15,783 bases of DNA from NCBI GenBank assembly GCA_025360665.1, contig JANYBU010000301.1, forward strand, positions 1 to 15,783. The letters run 5' to 3'. Every line of letters starts with the position of its first letter. Position 1 is the stretch's first letter. Origin of the DNA: Nitrospira sp. Lineage in GTDB: Bacteria > Nitrospirota > Nitrospiria > Nitrospirales > Nitrospiraceae. The position numbers and the translations under genes were made by a program. The notes beneath the pieces were generated by a model that was not told the origin of the DNA, searched no databases, and worked only from the letters and a program-made list of their open reading frames with translations. This document shows, piece after piece, positions 7,177 through 13,985 of the stretch.

Positions 7177-7258
7177 CGCATTGATTTGTGAGGACGGGGT
7201 TGGCTCTGATCCGAATGCACGGAGCGCCGTGTAGGCAGGGTGTAGGCGTTCGAAGCGC

Positions 7259-7561
7259 TTAGCGCGGTTTCGCGGGCGGCAGGGCAGGTGCCGGCGCCAG
7301 GCGATCCAGCCGTCGCCCCGTTTTCTCGAGCACATGATCCACGCGGATGCCCGGCCGGCCGGGGAGGGCCGGACCCGGATCGCTCGTGCTGCGGCGAACG
7401 GCCTCCTGGACAAAGGCCTCGAGAGCCGGCACCGCATAGCGCACGCACCGGCCGAGCTTGACGAAGGGCGGGCCGCCGCCCCGGCTGCGCCAGCCCTGCA
7501 GACATTTGACCGACACGTGCAAGAGCGTTGCGGCTTGCTGCTCCGTTACCAATTCCGTCAC
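7259..7561 (-). CDS. small helix-turn-helix protein, excisionase/HTH_17 type
   Basis: Product of 100 aa from a GTG at 7561, chosen because GGGAGG (7567-7572) lies five bases upstream; an ATG at 7618 would add 19 Arg/Gly-rich residues of unlikely value. Residues 4-55 (LVTEQQAATLLHVSVKCLQG, WRSRGGGPPFVKLGRCVRYA) match the HTH_17 / MerR-like wing pattern used by excisionases and AlpA-type regulators, with the family's LG..VRY strand and a following helix (VPALEAFVQEAVRRS). The C-terminal 40 residues are Pro/Arg-rich and probably disordered. It is divergent from the CGNR-like gene across an AT-rich promoter region, so it may regulate that region. No integrase accompanies it. Confidence 0.75.
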   Translation of the reverse strand: MTELVTEQQAATLLHVSVKCLQGWRSRGGGPPFVKLGRCVRYAVPALEAFVQEAVRRSTSDPGPALPGRPGIRVDHVLEKTGRRLDRLAPAPALPPAKPR

Positions 7562-7656
7562 AGATTCCTCCCAGCCCCGCCGGGGACCGTCACCCTTCCG
7601 GTCTCTCCCCGCGCGCACCTCTGCGCGACGCTCCGAGCGGAGTCTACCATGTCATA

Positions 7657-7671
7657 ATTGATATAGTCAAT
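7657..7671. promoter_or_regulatory. possible operator: ATTGA-TATAG-TCAAT inverted repeat
   Basis: A perfect 5-bp inverted repeat with a 5-base centre overlaps the -35 hexamer of the upstream promoter (7658-7663). An HTH protein is encoded immediately on the other side, so repressor binding here would be sensible, but no binding data exist and AT-rich DNA makes such repeats common. Confidence 0.3.
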
Positions 7672-7686
7672 AGTTAGCACTATAAT
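7658..7686 (+). promoter_or_regulatory. sigma-70-type promoter P1 for the CGNR-like gene
   Basis: TTGATA (7658-7663), 17 bases, TATAAT (7681-7686). The -35 differs from consensus at the fifth base only and the -10 is perfect. It lies about 80 bases upstream of the CGNR-like start in an AT-rich interval within GC-rich DNA. Confidence 0.6.
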
Positions 7687-7700
7687 GATTTGATACAAAG

Positions 7701-7729
7701 TTGACTCAGCCGATAAATAGGCATATTAT
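7701..7729 (+). promoter_or_regulatory. sigma-70-type promoter P2 for the CGNR-like gene
   Basis: TTGACT (7701-7706), 17 bases, TATTAT (7724-7729). Each hexamer differs from consensus at one base and spacing is optimal. Transcription would begin near 7736, leaving a leader of about 30 bases before the start at 7766. It is in tandem with P1, 43 bases downstream. Confidence 0.65.
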
Positions 7730-7765
7730 GCTTTATAACAATTATAACTAATCATGGGAGGACCG

Positions 7766-8437
7766 ATGCCCCGCAAGACGCCCGGATCCATGAAGCCGCC
7801 AGAAGAGCCGCCCGTTCAGCCGCTCATCGGCGTGGCGCGGCTCCGTTGGCTGGTCGAGTTTGCGCAACAGGCGTCGGGCCCGACGGATCCGGGGCCGGAG
7901 CGCCGGCTCATCCGGACTCTCGGCGCCTGTCTCAAGACCGTAACCCTGCGGGCCGAGGGCGACGGACAGATCATGGACCTCTCTCAGACGGAGCCGACGA
8001 CCCTTGCCCTCCCGCTACGGGGTGAGGATCACCAGAAATCCGTGGCGGAGAAGCTCGCGCTGATCCGGGTCTCGGTCCAGACGCTGTTGCGTCAATCTCT
8101 GGTCAGCGTCGTCGGGCGGACGGCGTTGCAGGCGGAGGTCACGCTGCGCCGGACATGGAGTGGCGACTGCCTGCAGGATCATCCTGAGGCGCATGATCTC
8201 CGCGATGCGCTGGCGTATGTGCTGCTGGGGGACCTCGCGACCTTTTACGAGCGCCTGAGTCGCTGCGCGGCTCCCGGATGCGGGCGCCTGTTCGTACGGG
8301 AACGACGCCAGCGTTACTGTTCCGTGTCCTGTCGCAATCGAACCACCTTCCAGCGCTGGTACCGGCGGCATCGCAAGGCCGGGCGCGGACCGACACCTGA
8401 CGCAGCGAAAAAGCCCCGCCCGCCGCGCGCGACCTAA
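7766..8437 (+). CDS. CGNR-like zinc-finger protein
   Basis: Product of 223 aa. The ATG at 7766 is preferred over an in-frame ATG at 7754 because the bases between them supply the ribosome site GGGAGG (7756-7761). Residues 164-200 form a four-Cys zinc ribbon: CAAPGCGRLFVRERRQRYCS with Cys167, Cys172, Cys185 and Cys189, then RNR, resembling the zf-CGNR domain (CANPDC...CGNR) in which the Gly is here Arg; it should bind nucleic acid. A basic tail follows. The N-terminal 160 residues include AEKLALIRVSVQTLLRQSLV and a predicted helix-rich fold comparable in place to the ABATE region of CGNR proteins but not clearly that domain. It is driven by two tandem promoters and probably acts with the neighbouring HTH and ATPase genes. 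Confidence 0.78.
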   Translation: MPRKTPGSMKPPEEPPVQPLIGVARLRWLVEFAQQASGPTDPGPERRLIRTLGACLKTVTLRAEGDGQIMDLSQTEPTTLALPLRGEDHQKSVAEKLALIRVSVQTLLRQSLVSVVGRTALQAEVTLRRTWSGDCLQDHPEAHDLRDALAYVLLGDLATFYERLSRCAAPGCGRLFVRERRQRYCSVSCRNRTTFQRWYRRHRKAGRGPTPDAAKKPRPPRAT

Positions 8438-8909
8438 GGGCCCGCCCATGCCGAGCACCGCGCCGATCTCATGCACTCGTGCCACCCGGTGTTTTCCGTT
8501 GTCCCGCGTTGTGCGGTCTGCGTACGCGCCACGTCAATGCATGCATCTGGTCCACGCGCGCATGCGGAGAACCAGCACCAGGGCGCGTCAGGCTGGGCGG
8601 TCGTCGCGGGGTCGGGGAGTGCTCATGCACCTGGGGATCCCCACGGAGCCGGCGGGACGAGTCCGCGCCGCGGGGCACAGTCGGGGATGGTCGGGATCGA
8701 GGAGCGGCACGAGCGGCCTCCAACGGTTCCCTCCCGGTGCCTCCCCTCAGACCGAACGGAGGGCATGGGTGAGTCTCGATGTGCTGAAGGTGGGACGAGC
8801 CGGTCCGTGTCCCACAATCCCAGTGGAGTGTCACGTCGAGTCCCGGTGGAGTCCCAGGCACAGCTGGGCCACGGACCAGAAGTTGGACCTATCACAGAGG
8901 AGGCATTCC
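8438..8909. other. 470-bp GC-rich gene-free leader upstream of the ATPase gene
   Basis: All frames are open in places because of high GC, but the translations are Arg/Ser/Gly/Pro-rich without domain patterns, and no start has a good ribosome site until 8910. Visible structure includes a perfect 7-bp stem GTGGGAC/GTCCCAC (8790-8796 with 8809-8815, 12-base loop) and GTGGAGT twice in the last 90 bases. A structured leader RNA, an antisense RNA or decayed coding sequence are possible. Confidence 0.45.
8790..8815 (+). repeat. GC-rich hairpin in the ATPase leader
   Basis: A perfect 7-bp stem, GTGGGAC with GTCCCAC, around a 12-base loop that contains GCCGG/CCG pairing potential. It lies 95 bases before the ATPase start. 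No T-run follows, so it is not a standard terminator; a role in leader structure is possible. Confidence 0.4.
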
Positions 8910-10835
8910 ATGGATCCGATCGATTCGGCGCTCCTGACACACTGTGCAGAGGGTTTTCGTCCGTTGAAACCGTTGCTCCAAACGATTCCGAAAGGAACAG
9001 CCTACCGCCATGCCAAGCGCCTGCTCCAGCTGGGGTGGCTCGTGCGGGAGGGACGGCTCTATCAAGCCACCGACGCGGGCCTTCGCCAACTGCAGGCCGC
9101 GCAGTGCGGTCAGCAGTGGAATCGGTTCGATGCCGTCTTCCCGCCGGCTCAGCACCTGCCGACCGACGTGCATCGCGCTCTGTTCGAGCTCGCGCTGGCT
9201 GCCGTCATTTGTCGCCAGTACGAGACGCGGGCGGACCGACATCCGTTCTTTGTCTGTGCAGGCGGGACCCTCAAATGGAAATCCTCCCTCGGATTCTTTC
9301 TCTGTCACGCTCTCGGTCTGGATCCCGGACGCCACATTGTGGAGTGTGGGAGCGAAGCGGGAAAATCCTTGTTCGTCCGGCGGGACGCCACGGGCAATGT
9401 GGTTTACAAGCGCGAATTGCTGGACACGTCCCTCGTCGTGCTGGATGAGTTTCAGACGGCCGCGCCTCCTGTGCGGGCGGCGCTCATGCCGCTCTTGTCC
9501 GGCCGATTGGTCGTCCCCATCGAGAACGCCCAGCTCACGGTGCGCTGTGTCCCCTTGGTGATTGTGAATCCCGGGACCCAGCCGACATGGGAGCAGCGCC
9601 TCGGGTTGTCCGCGCCACTCATTCGGCGGGCCCTCATCGCGAATCTGGATAGGGTGGTCATGCCGGACATGGCGCTCACGGGCGAAACCGCACTCATCGC
9701 CGCCCGGGCGCAGACGCCTCTCACCTTGTCTGCCCCTGCGAACGAGTGCCAGGGGTCCGACCGGAGGATTATCGAGTTGCTTCGAGCGATCTTGAGTCCT
9801 GACGCCGCGGAGCGCGTCGATCTGCTCGGGATCGTCAACTTGTGCACCGGCATGACCGCGTGGCTGCCCGACCCGGCTGAGGCGATTGCGCAGGTTGCGC
9901 ATGGGGTCGGGATCCTGGCCGAGACGATGGCCTGGACGCGCGCGGGATGGCTGGAGCGGCTCACCGATTTTTCGCTGAACCCCCAGGCGCGTCCCCGGAC
10001 CGATCTTGCGGGGAAGGACCAGCGCGCACCCGTACCTGCCGAGGCCGGGGCGAGTCCCTCGCAGACCATCGCGCTCCAAATCCCGAAAATCCGGCGAGAG
10101 CCATATTTACCAGACTTGGCCTTGAGCGATACGCTGCGCGGGCGGCTCGCGTGGCTCGCCGTAGAGACAGGCCGTCCCGTGGATGAGGTGCTGCACCTCC
10201 TCTTCGAGGTCTACGTCAAGTGGCAGGGGCAGCCAGAGACCGTCGCGACCTTGTGGAAGATTGTGAGTTTGGCACGGACGCTGAACCGGGCCCACGTCGA
10301 GATCGATGACCTCCATGGGTACCTGGCTGCTGAGGCCACCCTCAGGACACACCGGTGCCGGTTTGAGGATGTCCCCGAAGCGCTTCGATTGATCGAGTGC
10401 CTCATGGCCCTTCCCCAGTCGTGGACCTGGACCATGGCGGAGGCGGCGATTCAGGGGGTGGCTTTCCTGATCAAGGCCGGCATTGAGGCTCCAGACGTGG
10501 CGGAGTTTCTCCGACGGCATCAACGGCTCAACGAACTCGGTTTTGCGGAAGAAGAGGCTGAAGCCGTGGCGGAAGCGCTGGTACGAGCCGGTGCGGTGGG
10601 CAGGCAACGGACGCGTGTGCTGAACGGAATGGTCGCCCAGGCCGGGAAGGTGATCCACGCAGCCGAACTGGAACTGGAGCGGAGGCGTCTCGAACAGCGA
10701 GTGACATTACTCCGTGCGGAGCAGGCGCAGCTGGAAGCCAGTGTCCAAGACCTCAAGAATCAACAGAACTCTCTCCACCCTCACGTGGCTCAGTCAGCAC
10801 ACGTGGCAAGTGCGGCATCGGAGCACGAGACATAG
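8910..10835 (+). CDS. winged-helix / AAA+-like ATPase with C-terminal coiled coil, unknown function
   Basis: Product of 641 aa. The ATG at 8910 is chosen over upstream openings because GAGGAGG (8897-8903) precedes it and the domain pattern begins there. Residues 1-62 look like a winged helix (LLQTIPKGTAYRHAKRLLQL ... GWLVREGRLYQATDAGLRQL). Residues about 110-270 resemble an AAA+ module: a degenerate P-loop at 118-126 (GGTLKWKSS), a second Gly-rich motif at 147-153 (GSEAGKS), Walker B with LDTSLVVLDEF (Asp179, Glu180), a sensor-1-like VPLVIVNPG (Asn220), and an Arg-finger-like APLIRRALIANLD. A helical region follows (400-560), then a coiled coil (about 581-620, ELELERRRLEQRVTLLRAEQ). DNA binding plus ATP-dependent remodelling is inferred. 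It is co-directional with the CGNR-like gene. No name is assigned. Confidence 0.7.
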   Translation: MDPIDSALLTHCAEGFRPLKPLLQTIPKGTAYRHAKRLLQLGWLVREGRLYQATDAGLRQLQAAQCGQQWNRFDAVFPPAQHLPTDVHRALFELALAAVICRQYETRADRHPFFVCAGGTLKWKSSLGFFLCHALGLDPGRHIVECGSEAGKSLFVRRDATGNVVYKRELLDTSLVVLDEFQTAAPPVRAALMPLLSGRLVVPIENAQLTVRCVPLVIVNPGTQPTWEQRLGLSAPLIRRALIANLDRVVMPDMALTGETALIAARAQTPLTLSAPANECQGSDRRIIELLRAILSPDAAERVDLLGIVNLCTGMTAWLPDPAEAIAQVAHGVGILAETMAWTRAGWLERLTDFSLNPQARPRTDLAGKDQRAPVPAEAGASPSQTIALQIPKIRREPYLPDLALSDTLRGRLAWLAVETGRPVDEVLHLLFEVYVKWQGQPETVATLWKIVSLARTLNRAHVEIDDLHGYLAAEATLRTHRCRFEDVPEALRLIECLMALPQSWTWTMAEAAIQGVAFLIKAGIEAPDVAEFLRRHQRLNELGFAEEEAEAVAEALVRAGAVGRQRTRVLNGMVAQAGKVIHAAELELERRRLEQRVTLLRAEQAQLEASVQDLKNQQNSLHPHVAQSAHVASAASEHET

Positions 10836-11353
10836 TGGGATGAGAGGCAAGACAGGGAGACGGCGCAGTTCTATTATCAGTGGACAGTTTGTTGAACATT
10901 GCTAGCCTTCAATTCTGCAGAGAATCCCGTCCTTTCCGTGTCTCCACTTCTTACGGGACAGCTGGATGCACCCGCTCGTTCCTCTGGTGAGAGATCTTCG
11001 GCTGTCTTCTGCGCAATGAATCTTGAATAAACTCAGTGGGGTTCCTGTATCCGACTGACTTAGCTCCCTCTCCGCATTTTAAGCGGGGCAGTACAAAGAA
11101 TTACTCGTGTAGCTGGGGTCTGAAGTAAACTCTCTCAAGGAGAATTTACTGGCAGGACACCTCCCAGGCAGGAGGCATTTGGAACCGGTTAGGCAGTAGC
11201 TTTGCCGCTTACCTGCCCATACGTGGTGTTCAAGGATATATGGTGCTAAAATGCCGCGCCCAAGACTTTCCATGTGAGTAACATAAAAACCGGATTGAAC
11301 AAGAACGGAGAAATCCTCTGACGAGGCACACATTCAGGACCCTAACAAACCGG
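10836..11353. other. gene-free interval between the ATPase gene and the ImmA cassette
   Basis: About 500 bases. GC content drops here relative to the ATPase gene. It contains the right copy of the GCTAGCCT repeat (10901-10912), an inverted repeat TCCCGT/ACGGGA around 10926-10960, and CCTCC-CAGGCA-GGAGG near 11160. An 84-codon minus-strand frame (11079-11333) has no recognisable pattern or ribosome site and is taken as chance. The end of the interval (11282-11353) is open in the ImmA frame and may be coding. Confidence 0.5.
10901..10912 (+). repeat. short direct repeat, right copy (possible attachment-site remnant)
   Basis: GCTAGCCTTCAA matches 7164-7176 with one base missing. It lies 65 bases after the ATPase stop, at the point where composition shifts to AT-richer DNA. 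Confidence 0.25.
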
Positions 11354-12334
11354 TTGTCCAAGGCTGGTTTCAAGAACGAGTTCTTGCATTCTGCAATATT
11401 GCCAGACTGGTGGGACGATGCCTGTCTGCAGGAACCTCGGCTCCTCGAAGACATCGAAGTCCGAATCGCGCGCTTCCTTGGCCTATCGCTTGAGAAGGTC
11501 AGAGATCCCAATACCACATTGGCTGCGCCAGCATACCCTGGGGCAAAGCTAAGGCGTGTTAAGGATATTGACCGGGACAGGTTGGGGCCCGCCATTCACG
11601 CCGCCATGAGGATTGCTGGCGCAGTAGTTCGTAGTCTCAGAGATCCGGCAATCGCGACATCTGCGCTTCCAGCTGATGGTCTGGCTTGGCGTAATCTAAT
11701 CCAGCGGCCTCGGCTGTCGGTTTCTTTGCACGACATTGCGGGAGATCTTTGGAGGCGAGGCATTCCGGTTATCCCGCTCGACGTGCTCCCAACCCCAAGC
11801 TTCCAAGGCATTGCAGGGATCGTCGAAGGGCGACAGGTCATCCTGCTTGGCCACAAACATGACGAACCAGGGCGAGTCGCTTTTGTCATTTCGCATGAGG
11901 CTGGGCATATTGCTGCGGCTGATTGTGCGCCCGACCAGCCAGTTGTTGACGAGGAGGAGGATATTCTGGACGACACGTCTATTGAGCGTCGTGCCGATCA
12001 ATACGCCAGCCATGTCCTTATCGGTGACAACAACATCCCTAGGATTGATGGCACTAATTTTAAAGATCTCGCACGTCAGGCCTCTGAAATCGAACGTCAG
12101 ACAGGCGCTGATGCTAGCACGGTGATCTTCGCTTGGGCCCGCCGGGAAGCTACGCCTAGCAGCTACCAAACGGCTACGCAGGCAGCGAAGGCTCTTTACC
12201 GAGGCACTGGCGCACGAAGACTATTACGCCAGTTATTCGACCAGCATGTTGATCTAACGGTTGCGACCGAAACCGACCGCGCACTGCTCCGCTGCGTTTT
12301 TGGCGAGCCGGAGCGTCATGAAGCTGCTGTTTGA
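11354..12334 (+). CDS. ImmA/IrrE-family metallopeptidase
   Basis: Product of 326 aa from a TTG at 11354. The zinc-protease motif HEAGH (181-185, in AFVISHEAGHIAAADC) with the downstream acidic ligand Glu211 in SIERRADQYASHVLI is the COG2856/Peptidase_M78 pattern; such proteases cleave phage-type repressors or activate toxin and defence systems. Residues 15-60 (PDWWDDACLQEPRLLEDIEV, RIARFLGLSL) form a helical N-terminal domain common to long ImmA-like proteins rather than a clear Xre HTH. The start is uncertain: the TTG has no good ribosome site, and the frame is open back to 11282 with coding-like sequence (RHTFRTLTNRLSKAGFKNEF); a CTG at 11318 has GGAG seven bases upstream. Its stop overlaps the next gene by 17 bp, so the two are translationally linked. 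Confidence 0.85.
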   Translation: MSKAGFKNEFLHSAILPDWWDDACLQEPRLLEDIEVRIARFLGLSLEKVRDPNTTLAAPAYPGAKLRRVKDIDRDRLGPAIHAAMRIAGAVVRSLRDPAIATSALPADGLAWRNLIQRPRLSVSLHDIAGDLWRRGIPVIPLDVLPTPSFQGIAGIVEGRQVILLGHKHDEPGRVAFVISHEAGHIAAADCAPDQPVVDEEEDILDDTSIERRADQYASHVLIGDNNIPRIDGTNFKDLARQASEIERQTGADASTVIFAWARREATPSSYQTATQAAKALYRGTGARRLLRQLFDQHVDLTVATETDRALLRCVFGEPERHEAAV

Positions 12335-12923
12335 TACGGATGCTTTCTGCAAACTTGGAATAGCTAGCCTACTCGAAGACGCAGCCCAAATTTTTGCCGC
12401 GAAGTTGCAGGAGTGCGGGAGATTACCCGCGCTTCCTTTCATGCTCCGGAGAGGCCGTCTTCGAAAACTATATGGGGAACATGCCTGCGACGCATTGATT
12501 CCCGTCGCCAACGCAATTCCTCTCGTACCACAACCCAGTGCCACCTGGCTTGAGAAGCTGACTGCAGTTGAGGCGATTGATCCAGGGGAAGCTCAGATCT
12601 TTGCCGTGGCTGCGGAGCAAGGGCAGCCGTTTTTGTCCGGCGACAAGCGAGCCCTTTATGCACTCAAAGGAGTCGATGGTTTTGTCCCAGCGCTTGATGG
12701 ACGCGTGGTAGTAATGGAGGCCGTCTTGCTGGCGCTTTGCGACAGGATTGGGCCGGAGGAAATACGTCAGAGGGTTGCTCCGTTAACTGCAGTGGACCGG
12801 ACGGTTGCTGTTTGTTTCTCCGGTGAGAATAATAAACCCTCAGATGCGCTTGTTTCCTACTTTGAGGACCTTGAGACCAAACTTGCGCCACTCCAACTCT
12901 GGAATCCTCGAGGTAGAGGATAG
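12318..12923 (+). CDS. PIN-like domain protein (putative nuclease)
   Basis: Product of 201 aa. The ATG at 12318 is chosen because GGAG (12310-12313) lies just upstream and the protein then begins on the first strand of the fold (MKLLFDTDAFCKLG); an ATG at 12261 would place 19 extra residues inside the ImmA gene. The acidic residues of a PIN nuclease are in the expected order: Asp6 and Asp8 (FDTDAF), Glu91 (IDPGEAQIFAVA) and Asp109 (FLSGDKRALYAL). PIN domains are metal-dependent RNases, often toxins. The C-terminal 60 residues (after LDGRVVVMEAVLLALCDRIG) are extra to a minimal PIN domain. It overlaps the protease gene by 17 bp and is followed three bases later by the beta-family gene. The assignment rests on motif order only. 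Confidence 0.65.
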   Translation: MKLLFDTDAFCKLGIASLLEDAAQIFAAKLQECGRLPALPFMLRRGRLRKLYGEHACDALIPVANAIPLVPQPSATWLEKLTAVEAIDPGEAQIFAVAAEQGQPFLSGDKRALYALKGVDGFVPALDGRVVVMEAVLLALCDRIGPEEIRQRVAPLTAVDRTVAVCFSGENNKPSDALVSYFEDLETKLAPLQLWNPRGRG

Positions 12924-12926
12924 GCT

Positions 12927-13985
12927 ATGACATTTGGACCAGACCATTACGTTCCAGTGCTCAAAGTTAAGCGTGGAGAGAAGGCGGCTCTCCAGCGCAT
13001 TTCCCCGCTCCTTCAGTCACGGATAATTCCCCTTTTAGAGATTGTGGAAAGGAAGCACAAGACTTTAAGTGCTCACCTAAAAACTTCGTTCGCGAATCTT
13101 GCGGAAAGCATCAGCTCCTATTCGAGATGTTTCCTTGATGCGCGCGAACTCGCACCCGACGGACAGACAAGTGCTGCTGATGTGTTCCAACGAGCATCAG
13201 ACGCCGGTATTGTATTTACCCCTGTCACCGGAATATCACGCACGGCCGATGTAACTCCTGCTCTTTCTCATCGGACGAATGGACTGGCGTTGCGATTAAC
13301 CCGTGTAGAGTTTGAGGAAGGTGACCTTACCAGTCGGATCAATGCATTTTTGAGAACACACGGACTTACGTCTGAACGGGTAGATCTCATTATCGACCTT
13401 GGGGGGGTTGAAGATCTTATTGTCGAAGGGATCACAGCCCTGACGGATGCCTTCATGGCGGAGGTTCCTCACCATCAAAGGTGGCGTACGTTTACGGTAT
13501 CAGCATGCGCCTTTCCCAAGGGTATGGGGAGTGTCGAGCGGAATTCGCACGCCTTCGTTGAGCGTGCAGATTGGGGCGCGTGGAAGAACCACCTTTACGG
13601 AAGTCGGACTGGCCTGCAGCGCCTTCCGACCTTTAGCGACTGTGCGATTCAACATCCAGCAGGAGTTGAGGGATTTAATCCTCTGATAATGCCGGTGTCT
13701 GCGTCAGTTCGGTATACCTTAGAAAAGGATTGGTTACTGATAAAGGGACAGAGCACACGATCTAGGCGTCCTGGCGAGCAGTTTCCGGACCTGGCTCATG
13801 AGCTTGTTTATGGGAACCTCCGCTCGGGGTTTTATGGATCGGACCACTGCAACGGCTGTCAGTCAATGAAGGCGGCGGCGGATGGAGCTCCGAGTTTTGG
13901 GTCTGCCGGGGTATGGCGCCAGATGGGGACTATCCATCACCTTTCAGTGGTTACACACGCACTAGCTTCTTTGCCCTGGCCTTAA
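12927..13985 (+). CDS. beta-family protein (sce7725-like, T4 beta protein family)
   Basis: Product of 352 aa, starting three bases after the previous stop, with AGAGGA in the preceding coding end as ribosome site. The opening FGPDHYVPVLKVKRGEKAAL, followed by RIIPLLEIVE, is the characteristic start of the Beta_protein family, named for a phage T4 protein and including sce7725-type bacterial proteins. Further family-like segments are the SSYSRCFLDAREL stretch, DAGIVFTPVTG, LALRLTRVEFEEG, RVDLIIDLGGVED and, near the C-terminus, DWLLIKGQSTRSRRPGEQFP. The alternating strand/helix spacing suggests a TIM-barrel-like fold; that is inferred. Function is unknown; members often neighbour sce7726 genes, as here. 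Its 3' end overlaps the convergent sce7726 gene by 35 bp. Confidence 0.8.
   Translation: MTFGPDHYVPVLKVKRGEKAALQRISPLLQSRIIPLLEIVERKHKTLSAHLKTSFANLAESISSYSRCFLDARELAPDGQTSAADVFQRASDAGIVFTPVTGISRTADVTPALSHRTNGLALRLTRVEFEEGDLTSRINAFLRTHGLTSERVDLIIDLGGVEDLIVEGITALTDAFMAEVPHHQRWRTFTVSACAFPKGMGSVERNSHAFVERADWGAWKNHLYGSRTGLQRLPTFSDCAIQHPAGVEGFNPLIMPVSASVRYTLEKDWLLIKGQSTRSRRPGEQFPDLAHELVYGNLRSGFYGSDHCNGCQSMKAAADGAPSFGSAGVWRQMGTIHHLSVVTHALASLPWP

Larger units (their letters stand above)
6909..7258. other. gene-free spacer between the IS element and the accessory module
   Basis: About 350 bases without a convincing gene. The first part (6909-7080) is AT-richer than its surroundings and holds the short palindrome TGTGCT-CA-AGCACA near 6936. 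A perfect 8-bp inverted repeat CTGCTGAT/ATCAGCAG with a GGGGG loop lies at 7131-7151, and one copy of a short direct repeat at 7164-7176. The spacer sits downstream of the minus-strand HTH gene, so it may hold its terminator, although no T-run follows the hairpin in either direction. Confidence 0.5.

Noticed and set aside
8640..8690. GACGAGTCC-like word in the leader suggesting a hammerhead ribozyme core
   Set aside because: The CUGANGA and GAAA core elements are not both present in the needed arrangement.
8448..8909. An upstream start that would extend the ATPase protein by 154 residues
   Set aside because: The added stretch is Arg/Ser/Pro-rich without a domain pattern, has no ribosome site at its start, and an excellent ribosome site sits at 8897-8903 before the ATG at 8910.
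8892..10079. 395-codon minus-strand frame opposite the ATPase gene
   Set aside because: Arg/Gly/Pro-rich with no motif; the plus frame has domain patterns and a ribosome site.
11079..11333. 84-codon minus-strand frame upstream of the ImmA-type gene
   Set aside because: No ribosome site, no recognisable pattern, and it overlaps the likely 5' coding extension of the plus-strand gene.
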